Below, piece after piece: positions 1 through 7,278 of a DNA stretch of 18,189 nucleotides. Source of the DNA: Bacteroidota bacterium (lineage in GTDB: Bacteria; Bacteroidota; Bacteroidia; NS11-12g; UBA9320). The DNA lies in NCBI GenBank assembly GCA_024638525.1, contig JAHEKB010000015.1, positions 1 through 18,189 on the forward strand, written 5' to 3'. The notes below the pieces were generated by a model. The model ran no database searches and was not told where the DNA came from. It worked only from the letters and a program-made list of their open reading frames with translations. Made by a program: the position numbers and the translations under genes. How positions within the stretch are numbered: position 1 is the stretch's first letter; each line of letters begins with the position of its first letter.

Positions 1-1
1 T

Positions 2-733
2 AATTTTTTCAGCTATTTCTATTTACCTTCCGATTTGGGGAAGCTGGTCATGAGACCATGGACCATACTCACCAATATATTCTTTCATTCTTTAGGGAGT
101 ATATGGCATATCGTTGGCAATATGATTATGCTTTATTTCATTGGCCGGATACTGCATGACTTTTTAGATAGATCCAAAGTGTGGACCATCTTTTTAGGAG
201 GTGGAATAGTTGGAGGACTCTTTTTTGTCATTATGGCCAATGTATTTCCGCTCTTTGATGATGTGGTGGGTAGAATGGTATTGTTGGGAGCATCGGGAGG
301 CGTAACCGCTATCATAGTTGCAACTGGTGTTCATCTTCCTTTCTACGAAATACGACCCTTTGGTCTATTCAATATTCAGATGAGGTGGTTAGCGGCAATA
401 CTTGTAGTTTTAGACCTCTTAAACATGCCAGCGAGCGCCAATTTTGGAGGCCTATTTGCACATCTCGGAGGAGCAGTTTTTGGAGCCCTGTATATTCTTA
501 ATATTCAAGGGCGCATCGATATTCCTTCTTTTGAGCTTCCATCATTTAGGAGAAGTAAAATGAAAACAGTTCACAGAGATGAGAGCAAGAGAAAAGTCAA
601 GACTCCCAGCGGCTCAAGGAAAAGAACACCTGATCAAGAGCAGATCGATGCGATTTTAGATAAGATCAGTCAATCCGGATACGATAGCTTGAGTAGAGAA
701 GAAAAAGACATCTTGTTCAAAGCCAGCGAGTAA
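2..733 (+). CDS. Rhomboid-family intramembrane serine protease, 5'-truncated by window edge
   Basis: Rhomboids cleave transmembrane substrates inside the membrane using a Ser-His dyad. The frame is open to the left edge, so the start and first membrane segment are missing; the TTG at 35 lies inside the fold and is not a real start. Visible rhomboid features are the PWTILTNIFFH segment with a following H..GNM pattern, the catalytic GASGG motif (Ser codon 293-295) and the late helix AHLGGAVFG (catalytic His codon 461-463). Several hydrophobic helices lie between them. After about nt 530 the protein becomes a charged cytosolic tail rich in Lys, Arg and Glu, ending in a short helical piece (ILDKISQSGYDSLSREEKD) of the kind often found on Bacteroidota rhomboids. 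The stop codon shares its last base with the next start, so this is the first visible gene of a three-gene operon. The substrate is unknown. Confidence 0.93.
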   Translation, partial: NFFSYFYLPSDLGKLVMRPWTILTNIFFHSLGSIWHIVGNMIMLYFIGRILHDFLDRSKVWTIFLGGGIVGGLFFVIMANVFPLFDDVVGRMVLLGASGGVTAIIVATGVHLPFYEIRPFGLFNIQMRWLAAILVVLDLLNMPASANFGGLFAHLGGAVFGALYILNIQGRIDIPSFELPSFRRSKMKTVHRDESKRKVKTPSGSRKRTPDQEQIDAILDKISQSGYDSLSREEKDILFKASE

Positions 734-1776
734 TGAAGTTCATCATAAAGAACATCTTGTTTTTGTTCAACATGGTATTTGTCTTGGGTCTGGCTTTAGC
801 CTACTTATCTCCATACACTGATCCAAATATATTCTGGTTCGTCGGGTTCTTTGGCTTGACCTTTAAGCTTTGGGTCATAGCTAATCTAGGACTGGTATTC
901 TTCTGGTTGATTTTAGGAAGGCGATTGTGGATTTATAATGCACTCATTTTAGTCGCGGGTTATTCTTTTATTCTCAGAGATGTTCAATTCAATGCCACAT
1001 CAGAAGAAGAAGGGGTATTTAATCTAATGTTTTTTAATACCCGCGTACTGCAAGTGTATAACGAAGGCAATACCTCCGTACAAGTAAACCAATTCTTAAA
1101 AGACAATGATTTGGATGTCGCGGTGTTTGTAGAATGGTTGAATAAGAAAGGAAAAGTGGACGAATCTGCATATCCTTACCAGCAATTCGTGCGGCTGGAA
1201 TCCGGCAGAAATATTTATGACTACGGCCTCATGTTGGCCTCTAAACACAAGATATTGCATTGGGAGCGAGTAGACTACGGCCACAAGTCTGATAATATGA
1301 CGGCTTGGTTCGATTTGGAAGTAAATGATGAAGTGATACGATTGATCGCTACTCATCTTCAATCAAACTCTCTGGGAGCCGGGGACTATCACAAGTTTTT
1401 AAATATTGAGTTCGATGAACAATACACTGACCATGCAAAGAACACAGCAGTTCGCATTAGACGAAGTATGAAAAGGAGGGCTATCCAAACGCAAAAGATT
1501 AGTGAAATCGTGGAGAATAGCCCATATCCTGTGATCATAATGGGTGATTTTAACGATACTCCTCAATCCTACGCTTACCAGCAATTGAGAAATGGAAGAA
1601 AGGATGCTTTTATTGAAAAGGGATCTGGAGTGGGAACCACCTATTTAGAACCCTTTCCATTGCTTAGAATAGATTTTATTCTATTCGATGATTTTTTTCA
1701 ATGTAAATCCTATACCAGTAGTACAGAGATAAGGAGCGATCATAAAATGATCTCAGCAAGTTTTGACTTCCCATGA
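733..1776 (+). CDS. Membrane-anchored endonuclease/exonuclease/phosphatase (EEP) family protein
   Basis: The 347-residue protein starts with about three hydrophobic segments (residues 5-28, 33-62 and 66-82), followed by an EEP-fold catalytic domain from about residue 95 to the end. The EEP metal and active-site series can be read in order: FN at 101-102, Glu134 in FVEW, His208 in ATHLQ, GDFND at 271-275, Asp314 in RIDF, and SDH at 335-337. The family contains DNases, phospholipid and inositol phosphatases and sphingomyelinases, so the metal-dependent phosphoesterase chemistry is well supported but the substrate is not. The membrane anchor places the domain at the inner membrane, probably on the periplasmic side. 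The ATG overlaps the rhomboid stop (TAATG), and its own stop overlaps the next ATG (ATGA), which indicates translational coupling. Confidence 0.92.
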   Translation: MKFIIKNILFLFNMVFVLGLALAYLSPYTDPNIFWFVGFFGLTFKLWVIANLGLVFFWLILGRRLWIYNALILVAGYSFILRDVQFNATSEEEGVFNLMFFNTRVLQVYNEGNTSVQVNQFLKDNDLDVAVFVEWLNKKGKVDESAYPYQQFVRLESGRNIYDYGLMLASKHKILHWERVDYGHKSDNMTAWFDLEVNDEVIRLIATHLQSNSLGAGDYHKFLNIEFDEQYTDHAKNTAVRIRRSMKRRAIQTQKISEIVENSPYPVIIMGDFNDTPQSYAYQQLRNGRKDAFIEKGSGVGTTYLEPFPLLRIDFILFDDFFQCKSYTSSTEIRSDHKMISASFDFP

Positions 1777-2417
1777 TATTTATAGATGAACAACTTTCCT
1801 CCTATGCCGAGGAACACAGCAGCCCGGAAAGTGATTTGTTGGCTGAATTGAACAGAGATACCTATGCCAATGTGCTGATACCAAGAATGTTAAGCGGGCA
1901 TCTCCAAGGCAGGGTTTTGAGTATGATTTCTAAAATGCTCGCACCTGCAAGAATCTTGGAAATAGGAACCTATACAGGTTATTCCGCCCTCTGTCTTGCA
2001 GAAGGCCTCTCCAAGGGTGGGCAGTTGCATACCATAGATGTGAACGAGGAGTTGGAAGACAGAATAAAGGCCTTTTTCAGCCAATCTGATTATGCGGATC
2101 AAATCAAATTGCATATTGGGAATGCGTTGGAGATCATTCCTGAGATTCAAGATGAAATTCAATTGGTCTTTATTGATGCGGACAAAGAAAACTACCTCAA
2201 TTACTATAAACTGTTGATCGATCGTCTACCATCCGGAGCTGTAATCATTGCTGATAATGTATTATGGAGCGGCAAAGTCGTTGATAATGAAGAGCTTGTA
2301 AAGGATGAAGAAACAAGGTCCTTGCATGAATTCAATGGATACATCCAAAGAGATTCCAGGGTGGAAAATGTACTGATGCCAATTCGAGATGGCTTAATGG
2401 TGATCAGAAAGAAGTAA
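1773..2417 (+). CDS. Class I SAM-dependent O-methyltransferase (CCoAOMT-like)
   Basis: This 214-residue protein has the usual length for the bacterial caffeoyl-CoA O-methyltransferase-like family. Visible motifs are SAM motif I (EIGTYTGYS, 63-71), an acidic strand end (TIDV, 87-90), the metal-binding FIDADK (133-138) and DNVLW (161-165), and the closing DGLMVIRK. These enzymes transfer a methyl group from S-adenosylmethionine to a catechol-type hydroxyl using a divalent metal. Bacterial members act on varied, often unknown, small molecules. The start overlaps the upstream stop by four bases, so it is the last gene of the rhomboid-EEP operon. The cytoplasmic location follows from the lack of a signal peptide. 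The substrate and the reason for this gene order cannot be read from the sequence. Confidence 0.93.
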   Translation: MIFIDEQLSSYAEEHSSPESDLLAELNRDTYANVLIPRMLSGHLQGRVLSMISKMLAPARILEIGTYTGYSALCLAEGLSKGGQLHTIDVNEELEDRIKAFFSQSDYADQIKLHIGNALEIIPEIQDEIQLVFIDADKENYLNYYKLLIDRLPSGAVIIADNVLWSGKVVDNEELVKDEETRSLHEFNGYIQRDSRVENVLMPIRDGLMVIRKK

Positions 2418-2593
2418 TACTGAACCCATCCGCAGTAGTATTTAAACTTGAATACTTGATGAGGGACAAGTCCCACCCCTCCCCGGATACCAAGATATGT
2501 TTTGGAGCTAACATCTTTTAGCCTGGATGTATATGCGTTGGCAATTACTTTATATTCTGGGCACTAGGCTGCATCTCCAGCTTTCAATAATGT

Positions 2594-2601
2594 TACTTTT
2601 G
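2594..2601 (+). promoter_or_regulatory. Possible TAnnTTTG -7 element
   Basis: TACTTTTG matches the Bacteroidota -7 consensus TAnnTTTG exactly. It lies only 5 bases before the ATG of the small lipoprotein gene, so transcription would start at or inside the start codon. No convincing -33 TTG is placed upstream. It may be chance. Confidence 0.25.
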
Positions 2602-2606
2602 AGCAC

Positions 2607-3065
2607 ATGAAGAAGCTCATAATTCTGATTTCGGTTCTAGTGTTGGCTTGTGCTAATCCAGAATACCCTAGAGAGGGCAAATTGGATTTTGTCAAGGTTG
2701 GGAACTATGGAGGTTTTAGCGGACTTCATGTGAGTTTAAAGATTTATGAAAACGGAAAACTGGAGTATTCATATATGCTTTTAGGTGATAGTTCAACCAT
2801 CGCTATTGAATCCATACCAGCTCAAGAAGCAAAAGACCTAATTAAAGAATTCAGATCTCATAATGTCTTGAAAATGGAAATGAATGAGAGCGGGAATATG
2901 AATTATTACATTGAATTACAGAAGGGGAGAAGACGCAATTACATTCAATGGGGAGATATATACGAAGACAAAGTTTCTCAGACTTTATATGATTTGTATG
3001 AAAAGACCTTTGGGTTTATTCCCCAGGATGTAAATAGTGAGAGTGGAGAGTGGGAATACGAGTGA
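2607..3065 (+). CDS. Small predicted lipoprotein, unknown function
   Basis: The 152-residue protein begins with a lipoprotein signal peptide: a Lys-Lys n-region, a hydrophobic core (LIILISVLVL) and a lipobox ending at Cys15 (VLAC). The mature part looks like a small beta-rich domain: FVKVGNYGGFSGLHVSLKI, then KLEYSYMLLG, then a helix with AKDLIKEF, and a second beta group (MNYYIELQKG, NYIQWGD). This pattern recalls small Bacteroidota domains of unknown function with one central helix, but I do not recognise a named family with certainty. The C-terminal tail (SESGEWEYE) is encoded by a GAGAGTG-like simple sequence and may be a late addition. A 189-bp gap separates it from the methyltransferase, so it is probably transcribed separately. 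It should be anchored to the inner or outer membrane. Confidence 0.75.
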   Translation: MKKLIILISVLVLACANPEYPREGKLDFVKVGNYGGFSGLHVSLKIYENGKLEYSYMLLGDSSTIAIESIPAQEAKDLIKEFRSHNVLKMEMNESGNMNYYIELQKGRRRNYIQWGDIYEDKVSQTLYDLYEKTFGFIPQDVNSESGEWEYE

Positions 3066-3116
3066 GTAGATCGAAGCTGAATGAAGAGGTTTTAATGAAA
3101 TGAATAGATTGACATA

Positions 3117-4046
3117 GTGAAGTTCATTAATCTTTGGAGGAAATACGTATTGCGGAAGTCCAGGTCTGAGATTTTGAGGGCGAATAGACTGAATTCTAAA
3201 TACAGACTTGAAAATCGTCAACAAGGCAGGTCGGAACTTCTGGTATTGATTTGTGGCTATAAGAAAGAGTTGTGGCCTTACCTTTTTCATCGTTTAGATA
3301 AAGCCCTTATTCCCATGGATGTCTGTATCGTTTGTCCAGGATTTGATGAGCATGAGCAATTGGAACGGATGGCAAAAGACAAGAATTGGAGTATTCTATT
3401 GTGCCAGAAGAATCAGGTTTCGGTGGCGGTAAACCTCGCCATAAAACACCACCCCATTGCAGATAGAATCTTTAAGATGGATGAGGACATAATGTTGCCT
3501 CAGGCTTTCTTTTCCAATATGCTCTCTCTGCAAGGTCGTTTGGATCAAGAGGCACAGGACTTCGCCTATTTGGCTCCATTAATTAACGTCAACGGCTATA
3601 GCTATCATCGGCTATTGGATAAACTTGTTAAGCGGGACGAATACGAAGAGAGATTTGGGCCAGCCACTTCTTCTTGTATGGGCATACCTGCCTGGTCAGA
3701 TCCAGAAGCCGCTGCATATCTCTGGGATATTTGTCAACCTTTTGATCAAATAGCTGAGCAGCTGAATAAGAAATCAAATAGCTATACAGTATGCCCACAC
3801 CGGTTTAGCATTGGGGCCATTCTTTTTCACAGAAGCCTTTGGGAGGATATTGATTATTTGGAAACAGGCAGAGAAGGCCAATTGGGACTGGATGAAAGGC
3901 AGTTGGCAGAATATTGCAGCAATAACTCTAAACTGGTGGCGGTCTCTGAAGAAATCTTGGCAGGGCACTTTAGTTTTGGACCTCAGTGGTCCGGCATGCT
4001 CGACAAATTGAGAAAAGATGATGCCTTTTTGAGGGTCTCTGTTTAG
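3117..4046 (+). CDS. Putative glycosyltransferase (GT-A/family 2-like)
   Basis: The 309-residue protein has a GT-A-like N-terminal half: strand LLVLICGYK (41-49), strand MDVCIVCPGF (67-76), and a helix-strand leading to an acidic metal-binding motif KMDEDI (120-125) that fits the DxD position. The C-terminal half contains GLDERQLAEYC and AGHFSFGPQW, which resemble the acceptor-side acidic motif and late His of family 2 enzymes. The nucleotide-sugar donor and acceptor are not readable; cell-surface glycan assembly is a guess. No signal peptide is seen. The start is GTG: an in-frame stop lies at 3105-3107 and no ATG occurs before residue 67. The GTG overlaps the TAG of a five-codon mini-ORF. 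The stop overlaps the stop of convergent purQ. Confidence 0.7.
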   Translation: MKFINLWRKYVLRKSRSEILRANRLNSKYRLENRQQGRSELLVLICGYKKELWPYLFHRLDKALIPMDVCIVCPGFDEHEQLERMAKDKNWSILLCQKNQVSVAVNLAIKHHPIADRIFKMDEDIMLPQAFFSNMLSLQGRLDQEAQDFAYLAPLINVNGYSYHRLLDKLVKRDEYEERFGPATSSCMGIPAWSDPEAAAYLWDICQPFDQIAEQLNKKSNSYTVCPHRFSIGAILFHRSLWEDIDYLETGREGQLGLDERQLAEYCSNNSKLVAVSEEILAGHFSFGPQWSGMLDKLRKDDAFLRVSV

Positions 4047-4738
4047 GCCAAGGAATTCTCCTCCAAAAGGGCTTGAAAAAATGCCAAACCATCTTGATTG
4101 AAGAGATCCGCAGATGCAGCCCGCTCTGGGTGAGGCATCATGCCAAATACATTGAATCCTTCATTGGCAATTCCGGCAATATTCTCCTTTGAGCCGTTGG
4201 GATTGTCCTCAGGTCGAACCTCGGCATTTTCATTGCAGTAGCGGAAGATGACTTGACAATTTGCATTCAATTTTTGCAGGGTTTCAGAATCGGCATAATA
4301 CCTCCCTTCAGCATGGGCAATAGGAATCTTATAAGCAGTGGTGGTGTTCAAATGATTGCTAATCGCTGTTTGATCATTCTCGCACTTCAAATAGACATTG
4401 TCACAGACAAAGAGTTGATTCTCGTTCCTCAGCAGAGCTCCAGGTAATAATCCACTTTCGCACAGAATCTGGAAACCGTTGCAGATACCCAAAACAAAAC
4501 CTCCGTTCTCAGCGTGTTCAACCACCGATTCCATGACAGGTGAAAGTTTGGCAATTGCACCTGATCGCAAATAGTCACCATAAGAGAATCCACCTGGTAT
4601 AAAAATATGTGTACACGACTTTAAGTCTGTGTCTTTGTGCCACAGCTCTTCAACGGGATTTCCGCTGACTTTTTCTAGTACATCAATCAGGTCGTGATCG
4701 CAGTTGGATCCTGGAAAAATGACAACACCAAATTTCAT
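4043..4738 (-). CDS. purQ: Phosphoribosylformylglycinamidine synthase subunit PurQ (glutaminase)
   Basis: PurQ is the glutaminase subunit of FGAM synthase in purine biosynthesis: it releases ammonia from glutamine and passes it to PurL, with PurS as adaptor. The 231-residue length is typical. The N-terminus (VVIFPGSNCDHD) and oxyanion region (FIPGGFSYGDYLRSGA) are characteristic. The triad is complete: Cys86 in GICNGFQ, and His203 and Glu205 in MPHPERA. A separate PurQ means this organism uses the split PurS/PurQ/PurL form; PurS and PurL are not in the window. The start lies 19 bp after the stop of the upstream oxidoreductase gene on the same strand, so the two are likely cotranscribed. The 3' end meets the glycosyltransferase gene head-on with overlapping stop codons, leaving no room for a separate terminator. 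Confidence 0.97.
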   Translation of the reverse strand: MKFGVVIFPGSNCDHDLIDVLEKVSGNPVEELWHKDTDLKSCTHIFIPGGFSYGDYLRSGAIAKLSPVMESVVEHAENGGFVLGICNGFQILCESGLLPGALLRNENQLFVCDNVYLKCENDQTAISNHLNTTTAYKIPIAHAEGRYYADSETLQKLNANCQVIFRYCNENAEVRPEDNPNGSKENIAGIANEGFNVFGMMPHPERAASADLFNQDGLAFFQALLEENSLA

Positions 4739-4757
4739 GAAGCAAAGGTAAGTCTTA

Positions 4758-5960
4758 TCAATCAGCTACAAAATCCTTGAGGTAGTGATAATGCACATTC
4801 AATTGGCCTTCTAAAGTGGTAATAGTGGCCTTGTATAAAATCTCGTCTTTATCCCCGTTGATCAGCAATGGAAGGATGTGTTCCAACAGCAAAGTGCCGA
4901 ACTCTTGGCTTGCATTCTGGGGCATTTCTGTAGGCAGATTGGTTACAGCCATGATATCTATGCTGTCCTCAGTATACTTCTCCACTCTTTGCTGCTTGGA
5001 TTTAGACCAACCAAATGTTGGGGTGTAAATATCTGTTGCTTCTAAGGTGATGGGTACGCTTCCTTCAACATCGCAGGTGATGTCTGCGATCACTTGAATC
5101 CCAAAGTTGGGCTTTGCGGTGTCTTCTTTGGAAAATAATGGAGGCATATCGTCCTCCCAATACATTCCATTAATTAATAAATCCACAGTTGAAAGATAGG
5201 GTTCAAAACAAGATTTATAGGCTTGGTGGTTGGCGTAAAAGTGCGCATCATCCCATTCAGCTCCATCCAATCTTGCGTAGATGTCTTCACTTTTTAAATG
5301 AACAAATACGGATTCCTCATAGTTGCGATCAATAAAATCCTCAGTTGAAACTTCCGAAATAGCCATTAGTTCTAAGACTTCACGAATGCCATTGGCTACC
5401 CTGCCGTTGCCGGTAAAGGCGATTTTTACACCTTTCGGTTTTGCGCTTTGCAGTAACTGCATGCACTCTTCAAACCCCGAAGTGGTATAGGCCGGCGGCA
5501 ATTGATAAATCTTGTGCTTTTCGCCCCAGCTTAAGAAGGCATTATAAGCACCTACTATTCCCGCCCATTTTCCAAAGCCCAGAATTCGACCTCCGTGAGG
5601 CCACAATAGGGTTTCATAGTCGATCAGTCTGATCTTATTTTGGAGTATGCTCTTGAGCAGATCCCGATTGTATTCCTGTGCTTTGATGGTATGAGAAAAA
5701 AAGAGATAGGTCTTGCCTTCAATCAGCTTATCAATGGGTACTTCTTTGATTCCCAATAGGACATCACAATCAGACAGATCCTGCACCACCTCTATTCCCA
5801 CGGCTTGATAATCCAGATCGTGGAAGGTTCTGTCAGGAGAAGACTCCACAACCAGTTCCACTTGAGGGTAGTGTTCCTTGAATACCCTACAAAGGGTCGG
5901 AGTGAGTGCAACGCGTTTATCAGCGGGTTGCTTCCATTCTCTGATCAGTCCGATTTTCAT
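4758..5960 (-). CDS. Saccharopine dehydrogenase (lysine-forming)/alanine dehydrogenase-like oxidoreductase
   Basis: The 400-residue protein belongs to the alanine dehydrogenase/transhydrogenase-like fold, in the branch closest to fungal Lys1 saccharopine dehydrogenase. Shared features are the N-terminal REWKQPADKRVALTP, ESSPDRTF, a Lys-His pair at the Lys1 catalytic positions (Lys72 in GIKEVP, His90 in FSHTIK), FGKWAGIVGAYN (129-140), a nucleotide-binding GNGRVANG (184-191), ITCDVEGS (295-301) and NLPTEMPQNAS (341-351). Family knowledge supports NAD(P)-dependent oxidation of an amino-acid-type substrate, but bacterial members are mostly uncharacterised. Annotation as alanine or saccharopine dehydrogenase would be an extrapolation. 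I chose ATG at 5960 because MKIGLIRE is the family N-terminus; an in-frame ATG at 5990 adds ten unrelated residues. It sits upstream of purQ in a probable operon. Confidence 0.85.
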   Translation of the reverse strand: MKIGLIREWKQPADKRVALTPTLCRVFKEHYPQVELVVESSPDRTFHDLDYQAVGIEVVQDLSDCDVLLGIKEVPIDKLIEGKTYLFFSHTIKAQEYNRDLLKSILQNKIRLIDYETLLWPHGGRILGFGKWAGIVGAYNAFLSWGEKHKIYQLPPAYTTSGFEECMQLLQSAKPKGVKIAFTGNGRVANGIREVLELMAISEVSTEDFIDRNYEESVFVHLKSEDIYARLDGAEWDDAHFYANHQAYKSCFEPYLSTVDLLINGMYWEDDMPPLFSKEDTAKPNFGIQVIADITCDVEGSVPITLEATDIYTPTFGWSKSKQQRVEKYTEDSIDIMAVTNLPTEMPQNASQEFGTLLLEHILPLLINGDKDEILYKATITTLEGQLNVHYHYLKDFVAD

Positions 5961-5966
5961 GTGCGG

Positions 5967-5974
5967 CAAAGCTA
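5967..5974 (-). promoter_or_regulatory. TAnnTTTG -7 element upstream of the Lys1-like gene
   Basis: On the minus strand TAGCTTTG is an exact match to the Bacteroidota -7 consensus and lies 6 bases before the ATG at 5960. This would give a leaderless or nearly leaderless transcript and argues against the alternative start at 5990. No clear -33 TTG was found at normal spacing, so confidence is low. Confidence 0.35.
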
Positions 5975-6095
5975 AAAAAAAGGCTGCCATGAAAGGTGCA
6001 TTTCAGTAACAAATGTTGAGTCATATTAGATGGGAATGCAGTGTAAATTAATACCATTCTCACATTCAGTTTCAAGAAAGGAAACGAATCTATTG

Positions 6096-7211
6096 CTATT
6101 GGAATACACGAACGTAGTCTACATGCATAGACTGTGGAAAAAGCGTTGTTTGGTCTGGTGATCCTGGCCAGTTGCCTCCCACAGCTACATTAAAAATAAA
6201 GAAAAATGCTTCCTTAAACTCAGACATTGAACTGCTAAATGATAGGCTGTAATAGCTGATGTCATCTATATACCACCGGATTCTATACTCATTCCAAACG
6301 ATACTGTAAACATGGAATTCATCTGCTAGTATACCGCTTGATAGCGTATAGTGGCCTCCACTAGAGGCCCATCTGTTGTCCTTGTCCCAGTGCGCAGTCC
6401 CGTGGACTTTATTGTCACCTAAGCCAGCTCCTGATCCTCCAACCATTTCCATTATATCTATCTCGCCGCATTCTGGCCATCCCACCGTAGCATGACTTTC
6501 TCCAAGCATCCACAAAGCCGGCCAAATACCCTTTCCTTGAGGCATGGCGGCTCTAATATCAATTCGCCCGTATTTAAAAAACTTTTTACCTTGGGTCGTT
6601 ATCCTTGAAGAGGTATACTGGCTGCTGCTGACTTGTTGTTGCTTAGCAGTAATACTCAGGTAGCCATCTTTGACTCGCACGTTTTCCTTGAGGTAGTATT
6701 GTAGCTCGTTATTACCCCAACCCCAGGTGCCTGTACCGATCTGGTAGTTCCAGTATTCAGTGTTCAAACTACTGCCATCAAACTCATCATTCCACACAAG
6801 AGTGTAACCATCATAACTCATTGGAGTAGTATAGCCAGTGCTGGGTATCTCGGCTATTCCTTCCGAACTCAAAAGAATATTTACCGTATCGATCAGCTCA
6901 ATATAATCGGCTGCTGTCGCATGCGCCCTTATCCTTATGCGGTGGGTTCCACTTGTTCTATACCTATAGATGTGTTTACCGTTGGCGCTTTCTTCGTTGG
7001 TGACTTTTTCACCTTCTTCAAAAACCACGCTGTAGTAGTTGGCGTTCTCTGCAGTCGCCTGTACCTCAACCAATCCTTCTACATCCGGTGATAAGCTTAT
7101 GCTCAATTCTAAAGCTGTCGGCAGGACTAAAGGAGGTACATCTTGTTGGTCTGTGCACGAAACAGAAAGAAATAAGGTGCTAAAAAGTAATATGTCGGCG
7201 ATTAAACGAAT
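6096..7211 (-). CDS. GH16 endo-beta-1,3-glucanase (laminarinase-like) lipoprotein with non-standard start
   Basis: Glycoside hydrolase family 16 enzymes hydrolyse internal beta-1,3(4)-glucan bonds with retention. The catalytic motif EIDIMEM is complete: nucleophile Glu codon 6464-6462, acid/base Glu codon 6449-6447. Other family signatures are LVWNDEFDG, YWNYQIGTG, GKGIWPALWML, HGTAHW and the closing HVDYVRVF. An Ig/PKD-like domain of about 85 residues precedes the catalytic domain. The first canonical start is TTG at 7106, but the same frame continues upstream into a clear lipoprotein signal peptide (RLIADILLFSTLFLSVSC, Cys codon 7157-7155). No ATG, GTG or TTG exists between the in-frame stop at 7277-7275 and 7106. 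I therefore place the start at ATT 7211 (371 residues); ATT 7220 is possible. The gene follows the PUL terminator directly. It is expected on the outer membrane, as the depolymerase of the locus. Confidence 0.88.
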   Translation of the reverse strand: MRLIADILLFSTLFLSVSCTDQQDVPPLVLPTALELSISLSPDVEGLVEVQATAENANYYSVVFEEGEKVTNEESANGKHIYRYRTSGTHRIRIRAHATAADYIELIDTVNILLSSEGIAEIPSTGYTTPMSYDGYTLVWNDEFDGSSLNTEYWNYQIGTGTWGWGNNELQYYLKENVRVKDGYLSITAKQQQVSSSQYTSSRITTQGKKFFKYGRIDIRAAMPQGKGIWPALWMLGESHATVGWPECGEIDIMEMVGGSGAGLGDNKVHGTAHWDKDNRWASSGGHYTLSSGILADEFHVYSIVWNEYRIRWYIDDISYYSLSFSSSMSEFKEAFFFIFNVAVGGNWPGSPDQTTLFPQSMHVDYVRVFQ

Positions 7212-7223
7212 ACCTGCAATATA

Positions 7224-7255
7224 AAAAAGGGGCGGGATTAATCTCGCCCCTTTTA
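7224..7255 (-). terminator. Intrinsic terminator after the surface-lipoprotein gene
   Basis: Read on the minus strand, a GC-rich inverted repeat (GGGGCG ... CGCCCC, with GATTAATC between the arms and one mismatched pair) is preceded by AAAA and followed by a run of six T. It lies 23 bp after the stop of the SusE/F-position lipoprotein and only about 4-13 bases before the candidate GH16 start codons. It should end most transcripts from the susCD operon; read-through would be needed to express GH16 unless a promoter lies nearby. Confidence 0.75.
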
Positions 7256-7278
7256 TGTCAAAACAATCGAAGATTTAA

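Noticed and set aside
35..733. Rhomboid gene starting at TTG 35
   Set aside because: The same frame is open to position 2 and already encodes rhomboid-type sequence before the TTG; the gene is cut by the window edge.
2466..2477. GGGACAAGTCCC palindrome as a terminator of the methyltransferase operon
   Set aside because: The loop would be only two bases and no T run follows.
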